From the NCBI GenBank assembly GCA_003427395.1, contig BFEA01000139.1, forward strand, positions 2,807,488-2,833,727: DNA of 26,240 bases, read 5' to 3'. Every line of letters begins with the position of its first letter. Within the stretch, counting starts at the first letter, position 1. This DNA comes from Chara braunii (taxonomy: Eukaryota; Streptophyta; Charophyceae; Charales; Characeae). The notes beneath the pieces were generated by a model. That model had not been told where the DNA came from. It ran no database searches and saw nothing but the letters and a program-made list of their open reading frames with translations. Both the position numbers and the translations under genes were made by a program. This document shows, piece after piece, positions 8,037-18,124 of this stretch.

Positions 8037-9224
8037 TTCGTTCCTCTGTTTCGTCCTTTGACCTTCTTTCCTCTACCTCTCCCATAATCTAAGTCTAAAC
8101 CTTTTTCTTTCCCACTTGGCATGCAACTAACCTCTCCCCTCTCACTTGTTACATTGCCATGGGACAAACGGTGAAAGGGAAGTTAACCTCACTTGGTGGA
8201 GAAAGAGGGCAAAGGAAGGACTGTCGGTCCCTTGTGCCACCAAGAAGGGAAAGGAAGAGAATATTTGAGAGCGGTGAGCGCAAAGACGTTGGGAAATTGA
8301 AAATCGAATGAGTCCAAAAGAGACTAGAGGAAAAGATTGTTGACTAAGAGAGAGGTCAGTTGACTCAACTAGAACCTGGACTGCATGACTATGAGAAGAG
8401 GATGGATTGACTGTGCATGGAAAAAGGGGATGAGAAAGTAAGCCAAGAGCAAAGAAAGAAAGCATAGGCATGTGGGAAGGGCTATGTGTTGACCCCTGAA
8501 TGGGGGATCGTATTGGCATGTGCACTTGTGTTTGATTGTGCAGGTGAGTAGCTTGGGATGACTTGAGCGGGATTGGGCCAGGGATGTGCCAGCAAAAGGG
8601 AAGAGGAATGGATGAGAAAAGGGGCTATGGGGCCCTCTACCCTGAGAATGGGGCCTTGGTGTATGAAGTTTTGAGTATTGGGTTGAGGGTTGAATGAGGT
8701 TTTGTTTGATTGAAGCGTGAAGTAGCCCTTGTATGCGTATGAAGGCCCCCAAAAGACTAAGGGGCATGCCCTAATGGCAATGGACGGAATGTGCGGAACA
8801 CGAAAATGTGTAAGGGGCAAAGGGGGGAAGACAGCATTGTCGCGCCCCGATGATGCCCTAGGACAATTGCATTAGGGAAAAGGTGCGTGGCCTAAGGATG
8901 ATGCTTAGCCTACGCACAAAAGAAGAAAATTTATCAAGGAACACCCCCCCTTGGACTGCATGAGTATTGAAAGGACCGGTTGCCTGAGAACACAACCAAG
9001 AATCAGAAAACTTGCGCTTGCGAAATGATCAGCGAGACTACCACCTGGCGTGAGGGTTGAGCTACATCCCCAATGTCAAAGCTCTCCCGCTCGATGGCCC
9101 ACCCCCATCCATCTCGAAGCACTAGGTGGGGGTGACCCCGTGACGAATGGCCCGCACCCTAAGCATGAGCGTGGGCGGGCCAAGCCAACTGGGACCTGCA
9201 GTGGGGTCGACACAGGCTCGGAAG
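8033..9224. other. No recognisable gene
   Basis: Mixed-composition DNA. Minus-strand frames between 8142 and 8820 are open but Ser/His/Pro-rich, overlap in several phases and match nothing I know. I see no retroelement motif, promoter or tandem repeat. A stretch from 8838 begins TGTCGCGCCCCGATG and might be an LTR edge, but no partner end or target duplication was found. Confidence 0.6.
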
Positions 9225-10124
9225 TCTAACGAGGTTTGGCCCTACAACGTTCTTGCACCTGGATCACTCTGAAGTTGAGGACCAATGTACGTGGAGTCGA
9301 CATCAATGTCGATCATCGGCATACACCATGTATGTTCTCTCTCCTCTCGTCATCACCCCTCGTCTCCCCACAGCATGTGGCTCCTACCCGAAGACCACCT
9401 TCACCATCACCTGCCTTGCGCCTCTGCAGCCTAGCTATGGCTATTGTGCGCCCGCTGCCCTTGCAGCGCCCCTCACCTCTGCACTCATGCGCGCGTCCGA
9501 CCAGCAGGCCCGTGCAGGTGCTACCGCAGCAACGCAGCAGCGTGTCCACATTCTCTGCCAAGGCCAGAATACCTCCCTCTGGGCTGGCCTCTTTCCTTTA
9601 TGGAAAGTGCAGCTGTGTGTGTCTGCGTGGGGCTGGCTAGGAAGTTTCCAGTAGCTTCCAGTGGGGCCCCAGTGTCAGCGCCCAGGCCCACCTCTACAGT
9701 TAGGGGTCCGGGCCTCGTGTGGGTAGGCCCTCTCAGGCACCCACCACAACCTCCAAGTGTTCGCTGGTTCCTCATTGGCTCACGGCCCAAGGGTGATGAC
9801 AATGCTGCCTTGTCATTCGTCTGTGGCCGTTGCATGATGTGTCGGCCTCACACTGCGTGTGCCCGGGGCGCAACCACCCGGGCCCTGGGCTCAGCTGTAC
9901 AAGGCAGCCCATGTTTCTGGAAAGAGCCTGAGGGCTCACGATTCTCAATAACCAACTGGCGTGCTACAACTGTCTAAGTACCCACATCTCGAAAAGTGTC
10001 GAAAGTAGGCTTCAAGTGGATATTCAGGCCCGCCTTCACTTAGAGCGGGCACAAGCTTGCTGGGGGCCTCAACCCAGATCACGTGCATGGCTGACGAAGG
10101 CCCCGCGAGGGCTCATTCCTCGCA
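9225..10124 (-). mobile_element. Inverted LTR-like block related to the D 3' LTR
   Basis: The minus strand from 10124 begins TGCGAGGAATGAGCCCTCGC, as the LTR at 22471 does. It stays alignable through matching phrases such as GGGCTTGCTGGGGGCC-like, GGCAGCATTGTC-like and GTACATTGGTC over about 850-900 bp. On the + strand it ends CGCA at 10124. The flanking DNA is not purine-rich, so this looks like a solo LTR rather than the end of an attached internal region. No target duplication was found. The other boundary is only approximate because similarity fades near 9225. Open frames inside it are composition artefacts. Confidence 0.7.
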
Positions 10125-10700
10125 ATTCTTAAAATTCCCCAAAAAATTGAGCCCTTTGAAACTCACTCCGAATTACTTTAATTACTTTGGAATTTGCAAC
10201 ATTTTGATATCTCAAACTCCTCAATCTCCTTACTTTCAAATTACAAATGACACTAATCCGGCATTAATCAAGTTTCTTGATTCTTGAATTTTCAATCGTT
10301 CGTTAAATTTCTCCCCTTTATAATTCATATTCATCAATTATTAATTCGAAATTTCGACCTTTTTGAAGTTCTTCTTACAAAATATATTTTTACATCTTTT
10401 AATTATATTTAAATAAATTCAATTAATCCAAGTCGAAATTAATTTGAATAATAATTTCTTTATTTGAAAATCATTATTTTTTAAAATTTCAACATTTTCC
10501 TTTTACAAATTTCCTGCAAAATATCTTCTTTTTTTTTCATTAATTATTCTTGAATGAATTCAATTAATCTAGAATTAAATACGAAATCAATATTCAAAAT
10601 TAATTCCTTCTCTTTTCCCCTTCATTTTTCAATAAAATTTTCAAATTTCTCTTCATTTTGTAAATAAAAGTCATCAACCCCCCTTCCCCTGCCCCCCCTG
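10125..10700. other. AT-rich non-coding block
   Basis: This is a sharp drop in GC compared with both flanks, full of TTAATT and AAATTT words, ending at CCCCTTCCCCTGCCCCCCCTGG just before the first Gag reading frame of element C. No tRNA-complementary primer site or LTR terminus could be identified. It may be the untranslated leader of element C. Confidence 0.5.
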
Positions 10701-10702
10701 GC

Positions 10703-11313
10703 ATGAAGCACCAAACCAACACCTCGCGCAAAGCTGCTGAAGCCGCAACCGCACCATCCACTGCTGCCACTTCAGCTGCTGCCATCGCCGCCACAGCCGC
10801 ATCCTTCCCACCACCCCCATGGTTGAGTCTTCCAATAACAACATGTCCCCCATCCACACCCAGTTTGTCGGCAATCTCGCCCGTGAACTTGTAGGCGAAC
10901 AACGAGCCGACTCCGCCATCGTCACAGACCTCTCGACCATCCTCCACATGCTCTCCACCGTACAAACAACCGTCCAAACATCCCTCACCGACATGAAAAC
11001 AACTATCTATGCTCTCTCTGATCGCATGACCGCCTTCGAGCAACAAGCTCCGGCCATCACAGTGGTTACCACAACTCCACCCGCTTCCCGACCACCTCCT
11101 CCACTTCGACCTCCATCACCACTTCTCCCTCAACCTCTCCCCCTTCATCATCATCGACCACCCTGTCCTCCAGCAACACCACCCCACCCCCTACTTCTTC
11201 CACTTCCACCCCCCAACATTCTACCCCTGCTATCACACACTCCTCCTCCCTCCCTCCTCACCAACACATCTCCACTCCCCTCCTGTCCACCTCGACCATC
11301 ACATCCATCCCGC
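10703..11313 (+). pseudogene. gag: Element C gag, N-terminal part
   Basis: The frame opening at 10819 encodes a helical, coiled-coil-like stretch (FVGNLARELVGEQRADSA through DRMTAFEQQ, about residues 12-75), typical of the N-terminus of plant-type Ty3/gypsy Gag. A Ser/Thr/Pro-rich linker follows. An Ala-rich stretch in another phase just upstream (10703-10820) may be the displaced start. The linker runs into a Pro-rich shifted frame, so a small indel is likely near 11090. The coding region is cut at 11313 by element B. Gag forms the virus-like particle of the retroelement. The gene is inactive here. Confidence 0.65.
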
Positions 11314-12501
11314 TGTCGAGCGCATCGACCCCCGCGTGAGCGAGGGCCCTCCCGGCCGCGTCACGCAGGAGAAACTTAGGCTTTCAACTTTTTAGAGACA
11401 ACTCGGGGACAACACGGGAACCCGCGCCGACCCTTTGCCGCTCCGGCCGAGTGCGCCAGTTGTACATCCCGCGGTCCCCTTTTTTTTTTCTCTGCAGCCT
11501 GTTTCAACGGGCGCAACCACTGTGACAGTGGCACAACCACTGCTCATGGGATGTGACCCTGCACCCTCCCATGTTCCGACAGTAGATTCATCCACTCGCA
11601 AGTCTCACTTATGACACCAGCCCGTTCGTCAAAACGAACGAGCAGTTTAGTAATTTCACGAACAGAAGAAAAAAAAGAAAATCTAAAGAATCTAAAAAGA
11701 ATCTAAATAAAAAAATCTAAGCATGTCTAACAAAACTTAAAGAAATCTAAAGAAATAAAAAAATAAAACTTACCTTGGCATTGAAACGGTTGCCCGTTTA
11801 AAACGTGCGCCATTGTGTAGAGTTGGGGGTTGAATGCCCCAGCCAGTTCCTCCTGCGCCATCTGGCGCTTCATCCACGGTCACTTCATATCTCGTGGCTG
11901 AAAGCAGCCAAACCTCAGGGGCATGGGCCCACTGTCAAAGAGGATGGAATCGAATGCCTGAACCTGGACGGACTTATGGGGATGTGCAGGAAATCAAGAT
12001 TGAACTGCTTTTCTGCATTTCTGCATAAAACACATTCAGATTCAGAAGCTCGATCCCATCCTTTTTGCTTGTGGGACCTCGGCCCAGCAGTCTGTTCGTC
12101 AACAAACGACTACTGGACGAGAGCAGAATTTAAAAACAAAAAAAATCCAAAATCAAATCTCAAACAAAACAAAAAACAAAATAGAAAAAAACTTACCTGA
12201 ACTGCTGCTGACACCCTCAAAACGGCCATTTTTCCTCTCTTCAGGGACTGCAAGTCCTTGTCACATTGTCATGCGCCACATGGCGCATCTCTTTAGGGTT
12301 TTTTTTTTTTTTTTTTCCATTTTTCTTACCTTTTTTCGCCGGCCTAGGCCAACGGATGTCATCTCACGTGGCTTTTCAGCCACAACCCCTAAGACCCACG
12401 CCTGAAATCGAAACCTTTCGGATTCGAAAATTTTCAAGATTGTTTTTTTTTTTTTTCCCCAAAATTTTTAAAACAAAGAAAATAAAAATAAAAAAAACAA
12501 A

Positions 12502-12540
12502 ATTCTTGATTTGCGCATATCATCCTTACACAGAGGCCAC
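12502..12540 (-). pseudogene. U6 snRNA 3' half, antisense remnant in element B
   Basis: The minus strand reads GTGGCCTCTGTGTAAGGATG, then ATATGCGCAAATCAAGAAT and a T-rich stretch. This follows plant U6 from just after the AGC triad through the internal stem-loop to the CAAATCGAGAA tail and its oligo-T end. Differences are almost all transitions. The 5' half with the ACAGAGA box is missing. Element A keeps the complementary 5' half elsewhere, so an ancestral element may have carried a complete antisense U6 copy. Confidence 0.7.
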
Positions 12541-12543
12541 TTT

Positions 12544-12764
12544 GATCTGCGCGCGGCAGATCTCAGCCGAGCGATCTTGAGGATCGTGCGGCCGAGATTA
12601 GCCGTGCCCAACTGCCGCGGGCTGCTTCAAAAGGAGCTAGCCCGGTAGGATGCTTGCAGCCGGGCTTGATCCCGGTATCTACCGAGTAAGAGTCTGGTGT
12701 GGTAACCTACTAGGCTAGCTCCTATCACGACAGTGATAGGAGTAGCTCTTCTATATGAAGAGCT
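12544..12764 (+). other. Conserved structured domain of element B
   Basis: Successive hairpins: GATCTGC-GCGCG-GCAGATC (12544-12562), a long imperfect stem around 12560-12599, the outer stem AGGAGCTAGCC/GGCTAGCTCCT (12632-12642 with 12713-12723), CCGGG/CCCGG, CGGT-ATCT-ACCG (12673-12684), a perfect CTCCTATCAC-GACA-GTGATAGGAG (12719-12742) and AGCTCTTC-TATAT-GAAGAGCT (12744-12764). The homologous domain of A folds the same way with different bases in the stems. Confidence 0.75.
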
Positions 12765-12797
12765 CGCCCAGTCAGGTTTCCCCCATACCGTGACCTT

Positions 12798-12862
12798 GCA
12801 GGTTTTGCCTGCCTATGGCCTTGTAGGCCCGGCCTACCTGCGGCCCTGCAGGTCTCGCCTGC
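12798..12862 (+). repeat. 25-bp tandem repeat in which each unit is a hairpin
   Basis: Three units start exactly 25 bp apart (12798, 12823, 12848). Each is a 5-bp stem with a 5-nt loop: GCAGG-TTTTG-CCTGC, GTAGG-CCCGG-CCTAC, GCAGG-TCTCG-CCTGC. In the middle unit both arms change together (C to T, G to A), so pairing is kept. A fourth unit near 12873 is degenerate. Confidence 0.8.
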
Positions 12863-13343
12863 TTGTAGCCCTACATGCTTGGTTGGCCGCGTGGCCTCGA
12901 CATCAGCCTTTCAACCCCCTAGCTCGGTGTCAACCCCTCGCGGCCCAAGATTAAAATTCTTCTTCCCCCCTGCGCCGCGGCTCTATACCCGGCGCACCCC
13001 TGTTTTTAGCCTACTTAGGCCCTGAATCGACATTATGTTAGGTAGGCTAGGTCTAGCTTTACTCTTTCCATGACCGCACACCACTGCGGCCTTGTCGGGA
13101 ACCGCGGACGACAAGTCGTACCGCTGACTCACGCTATTTCGATGGAACGTCAATGACGTCACACGCCAACGACGTCATACGTTAACGACGTCAGGCTTTA
13201 GGTCTCTCAGTTATAGGATTGGTTTGAATAAACTTTGGCAACGTCAATCTCATCATGTTCCTCAAATCCAGCGAAAAGAGTCGGACAGCGCCTGACCTTG
13301 AAAAACTCGGGCAGAAACCCTCACAGGGGTTTCTGTCCCGACA

Positions 13344-14467
13344 CCACTCACATACGCACAAGTCACCGAAATCCCCTACGCGTCATCCTCGACGCTCGTC
13401 CCCGCCTTCCCCCAGCCTCCCCCCAACAACCTTATCCCTTCCAACCCCACCGACGACTACACCCGCATCGTGTCCGCCCCCAAATCCTCTGACTTCAACA
13501 CCCTCGCTCGTCGTGTCCCCAAAACCGGCTACCTTCCCCCCTCCCTCTACCTCCAAGACATTCCCACCTTCTTTGGACAATCCCATGATGACGTTCTCCT
13601 CTTTCTCACCAAATTACAACAAGCTCTCGAACTCCACAACGTCCCCCTTATCCACTGGCTCTCCATTGCTGTCAACAAACTTGTTGACACCGCCCATCGC
13701 TGGTGGATCACCGAATCTGCCAACCAACACTCCGCTGGTCTTCCTCCCCTCTCCTTTCTCGAGCGAACCTCCCTCCTCTCCGCCACCTTCCACCCGCAAA
13801 AGACAATCGACAACTACGTCGACCAGTTTTGCAGGCTTCGCCAAAACGGCCCCACCGACCGCTTCGTCCAATATGTTCGTACTCTCTGCCAAAACATTCC
13901 CCACGACTAGATCAGCGACAATGTCTTCATTTCCCGCTTCAAGTGGGTCTGCCGCAAGGACATCACATCCGCCCTTGCCTCTGCGCCACCCATGTCCCTC
14001 ACGGACCTCCTCACTCGTGCTCTTCAACACAATCGCCTTCTCTGCCCCGTTCGTGGTCCACCACCTCCCGCCCACGCTTCTTTCACAACATCTCTATGGA
14101 TGATACCACCGTAGAGTCTCCCCTCCAACGACGAATTCACAGCCCGTATCGTTGAGCCCGACACCCTTTCTGACTACTCCGCCCCGGCGTCCCTCAACTC
14201 GGGGGAACTCCACACCATCCAGTTCTTGGGTATGGACCGCAAGGACCGCAGGGCTTGACCATCTTCCTCCACCCAACCCCCCGTCTCAAGAAACTCACAA
14301 TCGAGGAGCGCCTCTACCTGCAAGCCAACAATGGTTGTTTCCGTTGCCGGCAGCTTGGACACCAGCAAACAAACTGCCCCAACACCAGCCAGTTCACTTG
14401 GCATGTGAACAAACCTGCGACATCCACTTCTTCGGCCGCCGCGGGACCCGGTCCCTCCTCATCGTGA
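13344..14467 (+). pseudogene. gag: Element C gag, capsid and zinc knuckle
   Basis: After element B, Gag continues in the frame through 13470-13907. A Retrotrans_gag-like capsid region contains YLQDIPTFFGQSHDD, a WWITE motif and FHPQKTIDNYVDQFCRL. A TAG at 13908-13910 interrupts it, after which the same frame stays Gag-like to about 14100. A frameshift then precedes an acidic stretch and a nucleocapsid CCHC knuckle CFRCRQLGHQQTNC (14336-14377, C-x2-C-x4-H-x4-C) in another phase. Gag packages the element RNA, and the knuckle binds nucleic acid. Nonsense and frameshift lesions make it dead. Confidence 0.78.
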
Positions 14468-14534
14468 ACTTTGTACCCTTGATCATGGAGTCCACATCCC
14501 GACATCGACAACTAGACTGTCGGCCCCATCATCG

Positions 14535-15050
14535 GTGATGCCCACCATTCCACCGATGATTCCTTCGGCATCGACATCTAGTCTGCCAACCACAACCCCG
14601 GTGATGAATATTCCAAAGGTAGACCCGCAGGCGTCGCAGTCTACTATGCCTGCCCCCTTCCCGACGACATCCTCTAACCCGCCGGTCAAGATCATCACCG
14701 CCTCGTGCTCTTCCACCCTCCTCCCCAACCCTTCCTCGATCTCCTTCTACGATGTTGTTGCGGAACAAGCAAGACTCGATCGGCTCATTAAGATAGGCCT
14801 CGAACAACGCCGCCTCAACACCATGATCTCCTCCACCTACGTTGAGTCCTCCAAATTGCAACTCGAATTCATCGCCGCCTCTCTAGGTGCATCTACAATC
14901 AAGTTTCGGGCTCTCCTTGACATCAGAGCTACCGACAACTTCATCATCGACGTTTGTGCCCACAAAGTCAGTCTCCCTTCCACCGGTTATGACTCCCCGA
15001 TCACCATTCAAGTAGACGCATACCAGACCATTTATAAATATTTATGGCGG
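14535..15050 (+). pseudogene. Element C protease fragment, catalytic motif lost
   Basis: A Ser/Thr/Pro-rich linker leads into a retropepsin-like segment, FRALLDIRATDNFI, whose usual DTGA active-site motif has become DIRA (codons at 14929-14940). ACC to ATC and GGA to AGA, both transitions, would explain it. Sequence similarity ends near 15050 (KVSLPSTGYDSPITIQVD), before the flap and C-terminal Gly-rich motifs. No reverse transcriptase or integrase of this element follows, so element C is truncated at this junction. Confidence 0.68.
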
Positions 15051-15104
15051 GGTTCTGATTTGAACACTGTTTGTGATCGTCGTCCTATCTGTGATGTTAA
15101 ATAA

Positions 15105-15669
15105 TTCATGAGGACCTTGGGGGTTGTCTATAAAACACCTCTTGATCAGCCAGATCAGTCAGGCGTAAGGCTCGTTGCACGCAAGGATAAAGAAATGACA
15201 GTGCTGGTCATAGGCGAGTTCCTGGCCACAGGGGTGGGCCGCTGATGCACACCTTAGACATCGTTGCTTGATGATGCGGACAGGCACGTTGGATACAGGG
15301 GAAGGAAGGTACCAATTGGTGCTCAGCTGTTGATCACAACCATACCCATTGTGCATACATTTGCTCACATGATTTATTTTTATTTTGACTAGTTGGTGGA
15401 TAGACTGCTAACACGTAACAAACAACCTGGATCAGTACTACAATATTCTACCATAGCCAATTCTCATAGAGGTTGTTGTGAGTGAAACTAATCAGAGTAG
15501 AATTAGATCATGTGTACACTTTGTGTATATGATTGCTGATACTGCTTGAACAGTAGCCCAGGAGACTTGCTGAATATTAGTTTATTTTTATTTATTTTCC
15601 AACTCAGTCAGACACATGTTGTGGTAGGCCCCACAGAGGGCATTAGTGCAAACAATGTCTACCTAGCTG
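15105..15669. other. Junction between elements C and D, mostly unassigned
   Basis: Two TATA-like words (TTTATAAATATTTATGG near 15032 and TCTATAAAACACC near 15128) and two T/A-rich tracts (15372-15390 and 15579-15600) are visible, plus the minus-strand frame listed separately. No copy of the D LTR start TGCGAGGAATG and no primer-binding site were found, so the 5' LTR of D is missing or replaced. Confidence 0.5.
15156..15371 (-). CDS. Cys-rich reading frame, possible exon or fragment
   Basis: About 70 codons are open on the minus strand, containing CMHNGYGCD, then VPVRIIKQRCLRCASAAHPC, then CHFFILAC. The paired cysteines, and the KQRCLRC phrase after a basic beta-strand-like stretch, recall zinc-binding domains of the 3CxxC type. 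The match is loose and I do not claim it. The frame has a GTG near its upstream edge but no convincing ATG. AT-rich DNA upstream could be an intron. The + strand here has no better frame. It may be a host gene fragment stranded between transposons. Confidence 0.28.
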
Positions 15670-17121
15670 ATGAGCGGATTAGATAGTGGTGAAGGCACAA
15701 CTAACGATAGTAGACAAACACGGCGGGATACACGAAGAATTCCTGTACTGTTTCAGGGATTGCTACCCAGTGACGGGAGAAGGTTCAGGGCCGAAGCAAG
15801 GACCCAACATCTAGAGATTGCTAGGGAGGCAACAGCAGTTGCAGAACAAGCATTAGCAGCAGCAGCAGCTAGCGCAGTAGCAATGGCTACATCTGCAGCG
15901 GCCTCTTCAGGTCCGTAGTCCTTAGGAATGCCGACCAGCTCGCAGTCCTCGTCCATTGTAGTAGGATTCGATTTTAGTTAGATGGCGGGCTCGCAGTACA
16001 GCTCGCCGCCTCCACGCACTAGAGAGGCCATTGAACTCCAACAAGTGGAGTTGATTTGCTTACGGTTAGAGAAGAAACTTAAAGAACCTGCTGAAAGAGA
16101 AAGAAAGATTAGAACTAGGAAAGCTAGACTAGAAAGTAGGAGGGCAAACAAAGCTGCAGTAGAAGGGTTAGATGACGTTGTGATGACACATGTAGAGTCC
16201 TCAAGGCAGGTCTACTGTCCATGCATGCTTACATGTACAGCAAACTGGATGCCATCCAGGATACCCTTGACCAGATATTGAGTGCCATGCAGGGGATGGA
16301 AAGGGTTTTTACATCTCCAACATGCGGGTCCGGTTTCCGACCACCAGTTTGTCCATCACCGATTTCCTCACGGGTGATGTTAGATCCCACTACGTCTCAG
16401 TTTAGCAACACAACAAGCGGTACATCAGCAGCAGCATCACAAACTGTTTCTTCTTCATCTTCAGGTCCAGCGGTTGGTGCTACACAACAGTCGGAACAAC
16501 CAAAGGGACAACAACAGCCTTGGTACCCCAAGACTCCTTTGAAACCACCCTCAACCTTCTCCGATGATAAGGATGAGGATCTCGACACTTGGTTGAGAAC
16601 GGTGCCAGTGTAGGTAAGGGCAAAGAGGACGTTGTTAGAGGAAGAGATGATCATTGTCGCCTCGTATCTTGAGGGATCAGCAACACAATGGTTAGATGGA
16701 TTAGTAGCCTCGAAAGGGTTCGGCAAGCGTATGAACGATTGGGCTAAGACCCATACTTTAGAGAGCTCTATGGAGTTAGTAAAGGCGATGGCACAACCCT
16801 CAGCAGGCCCAGCAGGGCACTGACGCGTTGACCCGGCTTGATTAAGAAGTAAAAGTCCGCGCGTGAGCTTACCTCTGTCATGGAGCGTCTCATTGTCGTT
16901 CCCGGCGTGCGCTATGATCCACAGGTCTTGATGACCATGTTCTTGAAATGTCTTCCCACATACCTCAAGAACTTGTTGGTCAGCGAGGTCAGCATCGAAT
17001 ATCATGCTCTGGAATCCTTCAGCAAGACGGCCCTAGACTTAGAGGCTAGGCTAGGAGGAGCCCAACAACCCTCTACGGATGGAAGAAAGAAGAAGTCCAC
17101 AGGAGTGGAAGCGGAAAGGTA
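15670..17121 (+). pseudogene. gag: Element D gag
   Basis: Pieces in several phases form one Gag. First comes an Ala-rich segment (15670-15915) ended by TAG. In the same phase follows a strongly charged coiled-coil stretch (15982-16215, LEKKLKEPAERERKIRTRKA). A -1 shift near 16219 leads to MYSKLDAIQDTLDQILSAM, a Ser/Gln-rich linker and the capsid core (PPSTFSDDKDEDLDTWLR, then ASYLEGSATQWLDGL). A TAG at 16611-16613 replaces what is probably a Trp codon. A further shift near 16870 continues the capsid C-terminal half to 17119 (YDPQVLMTMFLKCLPTYLK). Confidence 0.78.
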
Positions 17122-17268
17122 ATCGATTGATGATGGTTGATTCCGAAGGAAATCAAATTTAGATCTATGATTATTCCGACTTAGCGGAAGTATGCCGGCG
17201 CGAGTGGATGAATCTTTTGTTGACTAAAGAATCAAGATGTGTGGCAAGACCGCTATTCGCGAGGAACT

Positions 17269-17310
17269 TGCATTAATTGCAGCGAGTACGTCCATCAGCA
17301 GTTCAGATGC
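17269..17310 (+). pseudogene. Element D zinc knuckle
   Basis: The frame reads CINCSEYVHQQFRC, a C-x2-C-x4-H-x4-C nucleocapsid knuckle in which the usual Gly before His is Val. Surrounding DNA (17122-17580) has stops in every phase, so this is a remnant between Gag and protease. Confidence 0.65.
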
Positions 17311-17582
17311 AAGAACGCGAAGGTATCGCAAAAGATACCTCCCAAAGGTGGTTTTATGAATTCTTCTTCCCATAGTGGGGCTTCTACGAGCGACAATTCG
17401 GGAAACACATCGGGCTAGTAGAAGTTGTAGCTGCTTCTACTCCTGATGAAGTGGACTATGTACCCTCCTCACTTCAAGAGTTGGCCGAAGCTAGCGACTC
17501 TTTAGTCACCCCGCAGACGCATCCTTACCCAACGATACTCTGTTCGTTGGTTCGTTGGATGTGTCTAAGACCTTAGAGGGCT

Positions 17583-17953
17583 TACAAAATGAGTGGTCGG
17601 CAAGGAACCCTCGTGAGTCTTGGGGGGGTGGCACTAAATAGAGGTCCTAGAGGGGAGCACTTCGTTGTGGAAGTCGGTGTAGGTGGCCGCAAGCGTAGTG
17701 CCTTTGTAGACATCGACTCCACGCGGAACTTCATAAGTCGCGACTGCGTTGAGAGATTGCGCCTAGGGGACCGGGGGCAGCGCTTGGGTAGATATGTAGC
17801 ATCTACCCTAGCCAACAAAGAGCGCATGGTTATTGATGACTATGTTAACGACGTAGTCTGCACCTTCCATTATGGAGGTGGGGAACTCAATCATAAGATT
17901 TCCTTCCTAGTTAGCGACGACTTACCATTTGACATGTTGTTAGGTGTGTACTA
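17583..17953 (+). pseudogene. Element D aspartic protease, active site altered
   Basis: About 120 codons are open with retropepsin features: FVVEVGVGGRKRSAFVDI, then STRNFIS, then DMLLGVY. The catalytic DTGS motif reads DIDS at 17709-17720. ACC to ATC and GGC to GAC, both transitions, give this. A TAG follows LLGVY where the family usually continues WLE. The enzyme would cut Gag-Pol precursors, and this copy should be inactive. Confidence 0.78.
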
Positions 17954-18124
17954 GCTCGAGGTTGCAAAGCCCCAGTTTGACTGGTACCGAAAGGTGCTTA
18001 AGCATGTACTAATAGAAGGGAGGACAGTCAGACTCGCAAAGTATAAGGCTACCAGTCTGATAGACACGGTTGTATGTGTGCATCAGCATACTATAATTAC
18101 TATAAACAGAACTAAGAGGAGGGT

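Larger units (their letters stand above)
11314..13343 (+). mobile_element. Element B: shorter relative of element A, inserted in gag
   Basis: A 2030-bp insertion starting TGTCGAGCGCATCG and ending TCCCGACA. Flanks are CCGC (11310-11313) and CCAC (13344-13347), a 4-bp duplication with one G/A difference. Deleting B with one flank copy leaves an in-frame Gag junction, which independently supports these ends. The start (to ~11480) matches A 902-1110, and the rest matches A from ~4630 onward. It has AATAAA at 13227, a U6-derived antisense piece, T-runs at 12299 and 12445, and dense hairpins. It lacks the 3.5-kb segment with the hammerhead. It encodes no protein I recognise. Confidence 0.82.

Noticed and set aside
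7786-8167. Arg/Glu-rich proteins on the minus strand
   Set aside because: Produced by the (CT)n microsatellite.
8838-8870. LTR start TGTCGCGCCCC
   Set aside because: No matching end, target duplication or second copy was found in the window. The word CAGCATTGTC also occurs inside the D LTR, so it may be a shared repeat fragment only.
9236-9977. Several overlapping open frames on both strands
   Set aside because: All lie in the inverted LTR-like block. The related LTR at 22471 does not preserve any of these frames.
11090-11313. Proline-rich protein
   Set aside because: The frame is a shifted reading of the Ser/Thr/Pro linker of Gag. The alternative phase continues into capsid after element B.
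15668-15700. Another CTGATGAG word
   Set aside because: The following bases do not form stem II with GAAA. It lies at the start of the element D Gag.
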